From contig NZ_KI912268.1 in assembly GCF_000242615.2 (NCBI RefSeq), forward strand, positions 1,115,462-1,179,461: a DNA stretch of 64,000 nucleotides, read 5' to 3'. The notes under the pieces were generated by a model that was not told the origin of the DNA, ran no database searches, and was given only the letters and a program-made list of their open reading frames with translations. Below are positions 16,454-25,217 of the stretch, one piece after another (within the stretch, counting starts at the first letter, position 1; the number at the start of each line of letters is the position of its first letter). Both the position numbers and the translations under genes were made by a program. The DNA comes from Holophaga foetida DSM 6591. Lineage in GTDB: Bacteria > Acidobacteriota > Holophagae > Holophagales > Holophagaceae.

Positions 16454-18937
16454 TCAGGCACCCTTGACGGCGGTGCCCGTGGGAGCCAGACGCAGGACGT
16501 CGGAGAGTACGCCGGCCGCCGTCACTTCGGCCCCGGCACCGTAGCCCCGGATCACCATGGGATGGGGCTGGTAGCGCTCCGTAAGGAAGGAGAGGGCGTT
16601 CTCCCCCCCCTTGATGACCGCCAGGGGATGGGCCTGGTCCACGGCCTGGAGGCCCACGCGGCAGCCCTCGGGGGTGATGGAGCCGATGTAGCGGTAAGTC
16701 TGTCCCTGGGCGGCAGCCTTGGACAGCATCTCGCCGAAGCTGCCATCCAGTTCCGTCAGGCGCGCCATGAACTCTGGAACCGTCCCGCTGGCGTCAAAGG
16801 AGGCGGGCACCAGGCCTTCCAGTTGCACATCGGAGAGCTCCACGGACATGCCCATCTCCCGGGCCAGGATGAGGACCTTGCGAGCCACGTCCATGCCGTT
16901 GAGGTCATCCCGGGGATCGGGCTCGGTGAAGCCCTTGTCCTTGGCCTGCTTGACCGCCTCGGAGAAGGGAACCCCATCCCCCAGAAGGCCCATGATGAAG
17001 GAGAGAGTGCCCGAGAGGATGCCCTCGAAGCGAAGGACCGTGTCACCCGTGTGCACCAGGTTCTTGAGGGTGTCGATGACCGGCAGGCCGGCGCCCACGT
17101 TGGTCTCGTAGAGGAAGCGGCGCTGATGCTTGCGGGCGCGGTTCCGCAGTTCCCGGTAGAAGGTCATCTCGGAGCTGTTGGCCTTCTTGTTGGCCGTGAC
17201 CACGTGCATCCCCGCGTCGAAGAAGGAGGGGTACTGGGCCGCCAGCTCAGGGGAGGTGGTGCAATCCACGAAGACCGGGTGCAGGGGACGGCGGGCCTTG
17301 ATGGAATCCCGCAGGGCCTGGAGGTCCGTGGGCACACCCTTCTCTGCCAGGGTCTCCCGCCAGCAGTCGAGATCGATGCCATCGGGATCCAGAAGCATCT
17401 TCCTGGAGCCCCCCAGGGCCACCACCCGGAGATCCAGGCCGTAGGCCAGCATCCTGGATCGCTGGCCGCGGATCTGCTCCACGAGGCTTCCCCCCACATT
17501 CCCGACACCGAAGATGGCCACCTCAAGAACACCCTTCGTATCGAAGAAGCGCCGATGGACGTGGGCCATGGCCCGCTTGCCATCCGCTTCCCGCACCACC
17601 GCACTGATGCAGCGCTCGCTGGACCCCTGGACAATGGCCACCACGTTGCAGTCCACCTCGCCCAGAGCCCGGAAGAAGGTCCCGGCCACGCCGGACTTGG
17701 TCTGCATGCCGTCGCCCACGATGCTAAGGACCGCCACGCCGTTCTGCACATCCACCGAATCCAGGAGCCCGGCGGCCATCTCGGCCCTGAAGGATTCCTC
17801 CACCGCGGCCTTGGCGGGCTGGGCATCACCCTCCTGGACACAGAAGCAGATGGAGAGTTCGGAGGAGCTCTGGCCAATGAGGACCACGGAGATGTCCCGG
17901 GTGGCCAGGGCCTCGAATAGTCGGGCCGCCACACCGGGCACCCCGGCCATGCCGGAACCCGAGACGTTCACCATGGCCATGCCCTTAAGGAAGGAGATGC
18001 CGCGCACGCCGCCTTCGGGCTGGGGCACGTCCGCCTTGACGATGGTGCCGGGGTGCTCAGGATTGAAGGTGTTGCAGACCCGGACAGGGATGTTCTTGCC
18101 GCGCACGGGGGCGATGGTCTTGGGGTGCAGCACTTTGGCGCCGAAGTAGGCCAGTTCCATGGCCTCATCGAAGCTGACATAGGGGAGTGAGAAGCCATCG
18201 CTCACCACCCGGGGATCGGCGCTGTAGATGCCCTCCACATCGGTCCAGATCTCCAGGAGATCCGCATCCAGGGCCGCGGCAGCCAGGGCTCCACTGTAAT
18301 CCGAGCCGCCCCGTCCGAGGGAGACGATCTTCCCCTGACCATCACCGCCGAAGAAGCCCGGCAGCACGAAGAGCTGGCTTGAGCCCTCCCGGACTGGCTT
18401 GAAGGCTTCCCGGATGGCCTCGGGCCGGGGCCGGGCCTGGAGGGGGTCACCCTCAGCCACGATGTAGTGGCGGGGGTCCAGATACTGGGGCTCCAGCCCC
18501 TTGGCCTTCAGGAGGGCCACCAGGATGGCGCAGGAGGCGCGCTCACCCAGGCTGGAGAGATTGGCCACCACCAGGGGAGAGCACTCGCCCAGGAGCATGA
18601 TGCCCCGGAAGAGGCGGTCACACTCGCCCGCCAGGGCCTCCAGGGCCGCCCGGAGGGCCGGAGTCTCGCCCCCGAGATCCGCCTCGAGTTCGGCCACGGC
18701 CTTCTCATGGAGTTCACGGAAACGCTCGGCCACCGTGCCAGCCTGCCCCAGGTTGGCGGGCAGGACCGACTTGACCAGCAGATCCGTCACACCGGACATG
18801 GCGGAGGCCACGAGGCAGACGCGCCGCTCTGCGAGGGCCCTGGTCACCAGCGCGACCACGCCCCGCATCCTTTCAGAGCCGCCAACACTGGTGCCTCCGA
18901 ATTTCATCACACGGAAGGATGGGACCGAGTTCGCCAT
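16454..18937 (-). CDS. thrA: Bifunctional aspartate kinase/homoserine dehydrogenase
   Basis: 827-residue fusion catalysing the first and third steps of threonine synthesis. The N-terminal aspartate kinase has FGGTSVGGSERM (about 14-25) and GRGGSDYSGAL. Regulatory ACT domains span about 320-460. The homoserine dehydrogenase starts with the Rossmann loop IFGVGNVGGSLVEQI (about 475) and continues with TANKKANSSEM and EPDPRDDLNGMDVARK. ATG 18937 follows GAGAGG. Upstream is a leader with an attenuator-like structure. The family is usually allosterically inhibited by threonine. Confidence 0.96.
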   Translation of the reverse strand: MANSVPSFRVMKFGGTSVGGSERMRGVVALVTRALAERRVCLVASAMSGVTDLLVKSVLPANLGQAGTVAERFRELHEKAVAELEADLGGETPALRAALEALAGECDRLFRGIMLLGECSPLVVANLSSLGERASCAILVALLKAKGLEPQYLDPRHYIVAEGDPLQARPRPEAIREAFKPVREGSSQLFVLPGFFGGDGQGKIVSLGRGGSDYSGALAAAALDADLLEIWTDVEGIYSADPRVVSDGFSLPYVSFDEAMELAYFGAKVLHPKTIAPVRGKNIPVRVCNTFNPEHPGTIVKADVPQPEGGVRGISFLKGMAMVNVSGSGMAGVPGVAARLFEALATRDISVVLIGQSSSELSICFCVQEGDAQPAKAAVEESFRAEMAAGLLDSVDVQNGVAVLSIVGDGMQTKSGVAGTFFRALGEVDCNVVAIVQGSSERCISAVVREADGKRAMAHVHRRFFDTKGVLEVAIFGVGNVGGSLVEQIRGQRSRMLAYGLDLRVVALGGSRKMLLDPDGIDLDCWRETLAEKGVPTDLQALRDSIKARRPLHPVFVDCTTSPELAAQYPSFFDAGMHVVTANKKANSSEMTFYRELRNRARKHQRRFLYETNVGAGLPVIDTLKNLVHTGDTVLRFEGILSGTLSFIMGLLGDGVPFSEAVKQAKDKGFTEPDPRDDLNGMDVARKVLILAREMGMSVELSDVQLEGLVPASFDASGTVPEFMARLTELDGSFGEMLSKAAAQGQTYRYIGSITPEGCRVGLQAVDQAHPLAVIKGGENALSFLTERYQPHPMVIRGYGAGAEVTAAGVLSDVLRLAPTGTAVKGA

Positions 18938-18973
18938 GAAAACCTCTCAACGGAAGGGGTAGCCCTGATACAG

Positions 18974-19000
18974 AAAACCCCGCGGCTGTAAGCGCGGGGG
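18974..19000 (-). terminator. Attenuator terminator in the thrA leader
   Basis: On the minus strand CCCCGCG (18999-18993) pairs with CGCGGGG (18984-18978) around an 8-base loop. TTTT follows at 18977-18974, 37 bp before the thrA start. The left arm can instead pair with the end of the leader peptide gene (18995-19001 with 19038-19044), giving an antiterminator. Confidence 0.75.
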
Positions 19001-19035
19001 TGAGTTGGACAAGGATTGAAAAGAGATCCGGCCAC

Positions 19036-19095
19036 CTACCCCCGAGCGGGGTGAGTACCGCTAATGATAATGGAGCCGAGGCCACATGCCGACAT
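19036..19095 (-). CDS. thrL: Putative thr operon leader peptide (Ile/Thr codons)
   Basis: 19-codon frame reading MSACGLGSIIISGTHPARG, with three consecutive Ile codons and one Thr codon just before the first hairpin. The same frame is open upstream to ATGs at 19146 and 19149, next to the predicted transcription start, so a 36-37-codon version is possible. The ribosome-binding site at 19095 is weak. The stop (19036-19038) lies inside strand 2 of the alternative hairpins, as expected of a leader peptide. In enterobacteria thrL also responds to Thr and Ile. Translation is not shown. Confidence 0.6.
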   Translation of the reverse strand: MSACGLGSIIISGTHPARG

Positions 19096-19154
19096 CTCAG
19101 CGTGGAATCCGAGGAAATCCTGGGAGGCTGGTAACAAAAAATCCATCATGGCCC

Positions 19155-19184
19155 ATTATCATCTGATATGCCCAAATTTGTCAA
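19155..19184 (-). promoter_or_regulatory. Predicted sigma-70 promoter of the thr leader
   Basis: TTGACA (19184-19179) and GATAAT (19160-19155) with an 18-bp spacer on the minus strand. The predicted transcription start is near 19148, about 50 bases before the short leader frame. Confidence 0.55.
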
Positions 19185-19367
19185 ATCCCAATCGATATAA
19201 ACAAAGTGAATAAAACACTTGCACGGAAAGAAAACGGACTCATAAGATGAATTTATTCCGTGATTATCCGGTGTGTGTCTGCCTGGTTTTTCAATGATCA
19301 AGCCACATGCTTGCCGTGATTCATCCACCTGAATGCCCTCAATGGGCTCTGCCGGAGGACCATTTCC
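19185..19367. other. AT-rich divergent intergenic region
   Basis: Space between the thr promoter (minus) and the hydrogenase-operon response regulator (plus). It is clearly AT-richer than its surroundings and should contain the promoter of the response regulator/hyd operon. I cannot pick a convincing -35/-10 pair. CGGAGGACC before 19368 is the ribosome-binding site. Confidence 0.4.
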
Positions 19368-19739
19368 ATGGCGAAGATTCTCATTGTCGATGACGATCCC
19401 GATATCGTCGAGGCCAGCCAGCTCTTCCTGGCCAAGGAGGGCCACCAGATCGCCACCGCCAGCAATCGCGGGGAGGGCATGGCCAAGGTGGAGAGCTTCC
19501 AGCCGGACCTGCTGCTGCTGGACGTGATGATGGAGCTGCCGGACGATGGTTTCGTCATGGCCCAGGAACTGCGCCGCCAGGGCAAGACCTTCCCCATCCT
19601 CATGCTCACCAGCGTCTCCACCGCCTCGGGTCTGGACTTCGGTCGGGACAGCGAGATGGTGCCCGTCGACGACTTCCAGAGCAAGCCCATTGAGCCCGCC
19701 GCCCTCGTCAAGAAGGTGGCCGAGCTTCTGAAGAAATAG
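19368..19739 (+). CDS. Single-domain response regulator (CheY-like)
   Basis: 123 residues, receiver domain only: acidic pocket DDD at 9-11, phospho-acceptor Asp in LLLLDVMM (about 53), conserved Lys in QSKPIEP (about 103). It has no output domain. The stop is 8 bp before the hydC start, so it is the first gene of the hydrogenase operon. It may couple a kinase (one is at 23888) to hydrogenase regulation, but that link is inferred from position. Confidence 0.88.
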   Translation: MAKILIVDDDPDIVEASQLFLAKEGHQIATASNRGEGMAKVESFQPDLLLLDVMMELPDDGFVMAQELRRQGKTFPILMLTSVSTASGLDFGRDSEMVPVDDFQSKPIEPAALVKKVAELLKK

Positions 19740-19747
19740 GAGTGCCC

Positions 19748-20269
19748 ATGCTCATGACAGCTCACGAACGCCTGGCCGGAGAGATCCGGGACCTGGTCCA
19801 GAAGCTGGGTCGCAACCGCTCCTCCCTGGTCCCCATCCTCCAGGAAGTGCAGAAGCAGCATCACCGGATCGGCACCTATGCCATGCAGGTCATCGCCGAC
19901 GAACTGGGCATCCACCCCGTGGAGGTCCAGAGCGTCGTCTCCTTCTATGCCTTCCTCGACGGCAAGCCCCAGGGCAAGTTCGTCATCCGCCTCTGCCGCA
20001 CCATCTCCTGCGACATGAACGGCAAGAAGCGGGTGGCCCGCCAGCTGGAGAACGACCTGGGCATCACCTTCGGCGAAACCACCAAGGATCGCCACTTCAC
20101 CCTGGAGTGGACCAACTGCATGGGGCTCTGCGACCAGGGGCCCGCCATGCTGGTCAATGACCGCCTCTACACCAAAGTGACCCCCGAGAAGGTCCACGAA
20201 ATCCTTGAAGAGTGTCGCCGGACCTTCGGAGTCCACGCCACCGAGCGCAAGGAGGCGCACCTCGCATGA
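19748..20269 (+). CDS. hydC: Bifurcating hydrogenase subunit HydC (NuoE-like [2Fe-2S] protein)
   Basis: 173 residues, thioredoxin-fold [2Fe-2S] protein as in NuoE. The ligands are the CxxxxC in LCRTISC and the CxxxC in CMGLC. An N-terminal helical bundle (about 1-75) is present. ATG 19748 follows AGGAG; an upstream GTG at 19742 is less likely. The stop overlaps the hydB start by ATGA. In HydABC complexes this subunit passes electrons between HydB flavin and HydA clusters. Confidence 0.9.
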   Translation: MLMTAHERLAGEIRDLVQKLGRNRSSLVPILQEVQKQHHRIGTYAMQVIADELGIHPVEVQSVVSFYAFLDGKPQGKFVIRLCRTISCDMNGKKRVARQLENDLGITFGETTKDRHFTLEWTNCMGLCDQGPAMLVNDRLYTKVTPEKVHEILEECRRTFGVHATERKEAHLA

Positions 20270-21444
20270 GCTCGATCCAGACCTATACCCAAGCAACCCC
20301 TGAGGCCGGCCTGAAGCGGGCCCTGGGCATGAGCCGTCCCGACATCATCCACGAGATGAACGAGTCCGGCCTGAAGGGCCGCGGCGGTGCGGGCTTCCCC
20401 GTGGGCGGCAAGTGGAACTTCGCCGCTTCCGCCAAGTCCGAGAAGAAGTACATCATCTGCAACGCTGACGAAGGCGAGCCCGGCACATTCAAGGACCGCG
20501 TGGTGCTCCAGGAGCACGCCGACTTGGTCTTCGAAGGCATGACCATCGCCGCCAAGGCCGTGGGCTCCAGGGAGGGCATCCTGTTCCTCCGAGGCGAGTA
20601 CACCGACCTCAGGGAGCACCTGGAGGACACCCTGCAGCGCCGCCGGGAGCAGAAGCTCCTGGGTGACAACATCCAGGGCAGCGGCGTGGATTTCGACATC
20701 CGGGTCTTCATCGGGGCCGGTGCCTACATCTGTGGCGAGGAAACGGCCCTCATCGAGTGCCTGGAAGGGAACCGCGGCGAACCCCGCAACCGCCCCCCCT
20801 ACCCCGTGAACACCGGCTTCAACGGCCACCCATCCGTGGTCAATAACGTCGAGAGCCTGGCCTCCGCCGCCTGCATCATGGGCCGGGGCGCCGACTGGTG
20901 GAAGACCATGGGCACAGCAAAGTCCACCGGGATGAAGCTCTTCAGCATCTCCGGCGACTGCGCCCGCCCCGGCGTCTACGAGTTCGATCTGGGCGTCACC
21001 GTGGCGGACATCCTCAAGGAAGTCGGAGGCGAAGGCGCCAAGGCCGTCCAGGTGGGTGGCGCATCCGGCCGCTGCATCCCCCCTTCCGAATACGCCCGAA
21101 GCATCGCCTACGAGGACATCCCCACCGGCGGCGGCAGCCTCATCGTCTTCGGCCAGCAGCGGGACATGCTCGATGTGCTGGAGAACTTCATGGACTTCTT
21201 CGGCGACGAGAGTTGCGGCCAGTGCACCCCCTGCCGGGTGGGCAACCTCAAGCTCCTCGAGGGCGTCAAGCTCCTGAGGGCGGGCAAGTGTTCCATGTCC
21301 TACCTCAAGGAACTGTGTGCCCTGGGCGAAACCATGCAGATCGCCTCCAAGTGCGGTCTCGGCCAGAGCAGCCCCAACGCCTTCCTCTCGGTCGTAGCCC
21401 ACTTCCGTGACGAGATCATGGGCCGCACCTATTCCCAAGCCTGA
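20266..21444 (+). CDS. hydB: Bifurcating hydrogenase subunit HydB (short NuoF-like flavoprotein)
   Basis: NAD(H)- and FMN-binding subunit, 392 residues. FMN/NAD motifs are GLKGRGGAGFPVGGKW (about 28) and NADEGEPGTFKDR (about 66). An SLBB region follows, then the [4Fe-4S] site ESCGQCTPCRVG (about 318). It begins directly at the NuoF core: it lacks the N-terminal [2Fe-2S] domain and the C-terminal ferredoxin domain of long HydB proteins such as that of Thermotoga. ATG 20266 follows AAGGAGG and overlaps the hydC stop. It should be the NADH oxidation/reduction site and a candidate bifurcation site. Confidence 0.9.
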   Translation: MSSIQTYTQATPEAGLKRALGMSRPDIIHEMNESGLKGRGGAGFPVGGKWNFAASAKSEKKYIICNADEGEPGTFKDRVVLQEHADLVFEGMTIAAKAVGSREGILFLRGEYTDLREHLEDTLQRRREQKLLGDNIQGSGVDFDIRVFIGAGAYICGEETALIECLEGNRGEPRNRPPYPVNTGFNGHPSVVNNVESLASAACIMGRGADWWKTMGTAKSTGMKLFSISGDCARPGVYEFDLGVTVADILKEVGGEGAKAVQVGGASGRCIPPSEYARSIAYEDIPTGGGSLIVFGQQRDMLDVLENFMDFFGDESCGQCTPCRVGNLKLLEGVKLLRAGKCSMSYLKELCALGETMQIASKCGLGQSSPNAFLSVVAHFRDEIMGRTYSQA

Positions 21445-21462
21445 GCGAGCGAGGATCCGAGC

Positions 21463-23391
21463 ATGAGTGAAATGACCAATCCCGACACCAGCCGCCGCGT
21501 CCCCGCGAGCCAGCAGGCCATGAGCGTCCCCGTCCCCGGCAATCTCGACGCCATCGGCGCCACGGTCGGCGTCAACATCGACGGCGTCGATGTGAAGGTG
21601 CCCCTGGGCACCACCATCCTGGATGCCGCCAAGCAAGCCGGCATCAAGATCCCTACCCTCTGCCATCACGCCGACCTCTGCGTGGCTGGCGTCTGCCGCA
21701 TCTGTTCCGTGGAAGTGGAAGGCCAGCGCACCCTCCAGGCCTCCTGCTCCTTCCCGGTCACCACCCCCATCAAGGTGAAGACCCACACCCAGAAGGTGCG
21801 CCAGGCCCGCCGCCACATCCTGGACCTGATGCTCTCCGAGCACTGTGGCGACTGCTACACCTGCGGCCGCAACGGCAACTGTGAGCTCCAGACCCTGGCC
21901 AAGGAATACGGCGTCGACTCCTTCCGATTCGGCCACGTGGAGAAGCCGGTCCACGAGATCGACCGCTCCAGCTACTCCGTGGTCCGGGACAACAACAAGT
22001 GCATCCTGTGCCGCCGCTGCGTGCGCACCTGCCTGGACCTCCAGGAAGTGGGCACCATCGAGGTGCTGGGCCGCAGCCACCAGAGCCACATCGGCACCTT
22101 CCTGGACAAACCCCTGGGCGACGTAGTCTGCATCAACTGCGGCCAGTGCATCAACCGCTGCCCCACCGGCGCCCTCCGGGCCAATGACCAGACCGACGAA
22201 GTCTGGGCCGCCATCGAGGACCCCAAGAAGCACGTGGTGATCCAGACCGCCCCCAGCCCCCGCGCCGCCATCGGCGAGTGCTTCGGCATGGAGCCCGGAA
22301 CGGCCATGACCTTCGAGCTGAACACCGCCCTCAAGATGGCGGGTTTCGATCAGGTCTTCGACACCAACTTCAGCGCCGACCTCACCATCCTGGAGGAAGG
22401 CACGGAACTGCTGCTCCGCCTCAAGCAGGCCCTCCTGCTGCGGGAGCCCGGCGCGGTCTTCCCCCAGTTCACCTCCTGCTCCCCGGGCTGGATCAAGTAT
22501 CTGGAGCACTTCTACCCCGAATACATCCCCAACCTGAGCACCGCCAAGAGCCCTCAGCAGATGTTCGGCGCGGTCATCAAGACCTACTACGCCGAGAAGC
22601 AGGGCATCGACCCCAAGGACATCGTCACCGTCGCCCTCATGCCCTGCTCCGCCAAGAAGTTCGAGTGCAACCGCCCCGAGATGGCCGACAGCGGCCACAA
22701 GGACGTGGACTTCGGCCTCACGACCCGCGAGCTGGCCAAGATGATCAGCGAGGCCGGCATCGACCTGCCCCGCCTGCCCAAGAGCGACTTCGACTCCCCC
22801 TTCGGTACCCCCTCGGGTTCCGGCGTGATCTTCGGCGCCACCGGCGGCGTGATGGAAGCGGCCCTGCGCACGGTCATCGAACTGGTGGTGGGCGTCAAGG
22901 TGGAGGACCTCTTCGAGCACGCGGACATCAAGCCCGTGCGCGGCTTCGAGGGCGTCCGTTACGTCGAGCTGGCCATCCCCCAGGTGGGCCCCGTGCCCGA
23001 TCTGCTGAAGCCCCTCTTCCCCAGCTGGGACTTCCTCAAGGGCGCCACCCTCAAGGTGGCCATCGCCCACGGCACGGCCAACGCCAAGAAGGTCATGGAG
23101 GACATCAAGGCCGGTGGCCAGTTCTCCAAGTGCCACTTCATCGAGTTCATGGGTTGCCCCGGCGGCTGCCTGGGCGGGGGCGGCCAGCCCATCCCCACCA
23201 CTCCCGAGATCCGTCAGGCGCGCGCCAAGGCCATCTATGCCGAGGATTCCGCCTACGAGATCCGGAAATCCCATGAGAACCCCGATGTGCTGAAGATCTA
23301 CACGGAATTCCTCACCGAGGGCCCCTGCGGACACAAGAGCCACAAGCTCCTGCATACGCACTACACCCCCCGCGGGAAGTACATCGAGTAG
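21463..23391 (+). CDS. hydA: [FeFe] hydrogenase catalytic subunit HydA
   Basis: 642 residues, CpI-like domain order. An N-terminal [2Fe-2S] ferredoxin has Cys in CHHADLCVAGVCRIC. Next come a His/Cys [4Fe-4S] site (EHCGDCYTCGRNGNC), two [4Fe-4S] sites (CILCRRCVRTC, CINCGQCINRC) and the H-cluster domain. H-cluster motifs are TSCSPGW (Cys339), MPCSAKKFE (Cys395) and CPGGCLGGGGQP (Cys565, Cys569). The residue after Cys339 is Ser where most catalytic enzymes have the proton-transferring Cys. With HydB and HydC it should form an electron-bifurcating NADH/ferredoxin hydrogenase. The HydEFG maturases are not in the window. Confidence 0.93.
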   Translation: MSEMTNPDTSRRVPASQQAMSVPVPGNLDAIGATVGVNIDGVDVKVPLGTTILDAAKQAGIKIPTLCHHADLCVAGVCRICSVEVEGQRTLQASCSFPVTTPIKVKTHTQKVRQARRHILDLMLSEHCGDCYTCGRNGNCELQTLAKEYGVDSFRFGHVEKPVHEIDRSSYSVVRDNNKCILCRRCVRTCLDLQEVGTIEVLGRSHQSHIGTFLDKPLGDVVCINCGQCINRCPTGALRANDQTDEVWAAIEDPKKHVVIQTAPSPRAAIGECFGMEPGTAMTFELNTALKMAGFDQVFDTNFSADLTILEEGTELLLRLKQALLLREPGAVFPQFTSCSPGWIKYLEHFYPEYIPNLSTAKSPQQMFGAVIKTYYAEKQGIDPKDIVTVALMPCSAKKFECNRPEMADSGHKDVDFGLTTRELAKMISEAGIDLPRLPKSDFDSPFGTPSGSGVIFGATGGVMEAALRTVIELVVGVKVEDLFEHADIKPVRGFEGVRYVELAIPQVGPVPDLLKPLFPSWDFLKGATLKVAIAHGTANAKKVMEDIKAGGQFSKCHFIEFMGCPGGCLGGGGQPIPTTPEIRQARAKAIYAEDSAYEIRKSHENPDVLKIYTEFLTEGPCGHKSHKLLHTHYTPRGKYIE

Positions 23392-23436
23392 ACCCGCAGA
23401 CTGAAAACCACGAAGCACACGAACAGCAGCAGGAAG

Positions 23437-23480
23437 AACACGAAGAAAGAAGGGGCCTCCCGGCTTTTCTTCGTGTTTTT
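23437..23480 (+). terminator. Probable terminator of the hyd operon
   Basis: AACACGAAGAAA (23437-23448) pairs with TTTCTTCGTGTT (23466-23477), followed by more T residues, 45 bp after the hydA stop. The arm sequence also belongs to the CACGAAG-type intergenic repeat family, so it may be a repeat used as a terminator. Confidence 0.6.
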
Positions 23481-23539
23481 CTCTGTCTGGCCGGAATGTT
23501 CACTATCCGCCTTACCTGCTGGCCCTTGAAAGAAGAATC

Positions 23540-23769
23540 GTCCACCGATAAACACCGATGCACACGGATCAAAGAAGCCGACAAGGGGCTGACACTCGGG
23601 CCTGCCCCGCGCAGCGGGGGCGCACGGCTTCGCCGAGCGCGTTTCGGGAAGGCTAGGGGGCTATGGCACGCTTGCGTGCCTCTGCCCCCTCGCCTTCCCG
23701 AAACCTGGCCAGAGCGTCAAGGTAAACAGCAGCCGTCTTTATCCGTGTTCATCCTGTGCATCTGTGGAC
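23540..23769. repeat. Nested intergenic palindrome R4 with shared GC-rich module
   Basis: The outer arms 23540-23570 and 23741-23769 are imperfectly complementary and use the CACCGATGCACACGGAT vocabulary seen in R3. Inside are a GC-rich module (23601-23643) and a perfect 13-bp hairpin arm pair (23641-23653 with 23692-23704). At the core is a GGCACGC/GCGTGCC stem. The module and core recur at 53891-53994. Together with the terminator this fills the 496-bp gap after hydA. Confidence 0.85.
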
Positions 23770-23887
23770 CGAATTGCTTTTGCCTTTCAATGCCAAAGCC
23801 GCGCTCACTGCGTCCCAGATGAATGCCTTTTTCCCCTTTGCCCCCCCGGCGTGGGAAAATCCCTGAACCTCTTCCCGGACTCCCTGC

Positions 23888-25186
23888 ATGCATGAACTGC
23901 AATCCACCTTGCACTACCTGGGCAACTACGATGCCCGGGAGGCAAGGACGCGCTTCCAGCCGGACGAGCAGGCCGTCCTGGACACGGTGAACCAGAAAGT
24001 CGCAGCGGCCTCGTCCATGGCCGAACTCATGGACTTCCTCTTCAAGGCCATCCAGGAACTCTATCCCTGCGACCGCATCGGGCTTGCCTTCATCGAAGAC
24101 GAGGGGCGGCGCATCGTCTCCCACTGGACGAAGACCACCTACGAACCCGTGATCCTGAAGGTGGGCTACGCCGAGGATCTCTCGGGAAGCTCCCTGCGCC
24201 GGGTCATCGAGGGCGGGGCCTCCCGCATCATCTATGACCTCAAGCGCTACGAGGAGGAGCACCCCCGCAGCGCCAGCACCCGTCTCCTCGTCAGGGAAGG
24301 GGTCCGCTCCAGCCTCACCTGCCCCCTGATCCTGGAGGACCGCCCCTTCGGCGTCATCTTCCTGAGCTCCCGGGAGGAGCGGGTCTACACCCCCTACCAT
24401 GGGCGCCTCTGGCGGGCCATCGCCGAGCGCATTTCCCAGGCCGTGGAGAAGGCCTGGCGCATCGAAGAGCTGGTGGCCGCCAACCAGGCCTACACCGAGA
24501 TGCTGGGCTTCGTGAGTCACGAGCTCAAGAACCCGGTGGCCAGCATGATCACGGACGCCCGGGTGCTCTCCCAGGGCTACCTGGGCCCCATGGAGCCCGT
24601 CCAGGTGCAGAAGCTGGAGCGCCTCATCAAGAAGGGGGAATACCTGCTGGATCTGGTGCGGGAATACCTGGATCTGGCCCGCATGGAGGGGGACAAGCTC
24701 CACCTCAAGGCCAGCTCCTGCCACCTGGTGGAGGACCTGCTGGAACCTGCCATCGAGCTGGTGCAGTCCCAGCTCCAGGAGATGAACGTCACCCTGGAGC
24801 GCATCTACCCGGATTACACTTGGCCCGCAGACTGCGACCCCCAGCTCCTCAAGATCGTGATGGTGAACCTCCTGGGCAATGCCGTGAAGTACGGCAACCC
24901 CGACGGACACATCCAGGTGCGCCTGGAGCAGCTCCACGACCGCTTCGTCATCACGGTCTGGAACGAAGGCCCGGGTTTCCCCCCCGAGGAACGCCCCCGC
25001 CTCTTCCGGAAGTTCTCCCGGCTCCAGACCCCGGAACTCCTGGCCCGCAAGGGGACGGGGGTGGGGCTCTACACTGCATGGCGCGTGGTCAACCTCCACG
25101 GAGGCCGCATGAACGCCCGTTCCGAGCTTGGCAAATCCGCCGAATTCAGCCTGGAGGTCCCTCAGCCGCTACAATGTACCATTTGA
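23888..25186 (+). CDS. Sensor histidine kinase with GAF-like domain
   Basis: 432 residues with no membrane segment, so cytoplasmic. A GAF-like sensor domain spans about 40-190. The HisKA phospho-acceptor is FVSHELKNPVASM (His about 214). The HATPase domain has an N box near GNAVKYGNPDG (about 333) and G motifs GPGFPPEE and GTGVGLYTAWRV. No receiver domain is fused. The closest response regulator is the single-domain protein at 19368 at the head of the hydrogenase operon; pairing is speculative. FUSC begins 31 bp downstream and may be cotranscribed. Confidence 0.88.
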   Translation: MHELQSTLHYLGNYDAREARTRFQPDEQAVLDTVNQKVAAASSMAELMDFLFKAIQELYPCDRIGLAFIEDEGRRIVSHWTKTTYEPVILKVGYAEDLSGSSLRRVIEGGASRIIYDLKRYEEEHPRSASTRLLVREGVRSSLTCPLILEDRPFGVIFLSSREERVYTPYHGRLWRAIAERISQAVEKAWRIEELVAANQAYTEMLGFVSHELKNPVASMITDARVLSQGYLGPMEPVQVQKLERLIKKGEYLLDLVREYLDLARMEGDKLHLKASSCHLVEDLLEPAIELVQSQLQEMNVTLERIYPDYTWPADCDPQLLKIVMVNLLGNAVKYGNPDGHIQVRLEQLHDRFVITVWNEGPGFPPEERPRLFRKFSRLQTPELLARKGTGVGLYTAWRVVNLHGGRMNARSELGKSAEFSLEVPQPLQCTI

Positions 25187-25217
25187 GAGGCCGTTGATCC
25201 CTCTCAGGTGCGAGTGA

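Noticed and set aside
18974..19095. Lysine riboswitch or T-box in front of thrA
   Set aside because: No T-box sequence or lysine-element core is visible, and a leader peptide with Ile/Thr codons plus exclusive hairpins explains the region better.
20167..23418. 1083-codon minus-strand frame opposite hydB and hydA
   Set aside because: Same kind of shadow; hydrogenase motifs are clear on the other strand.
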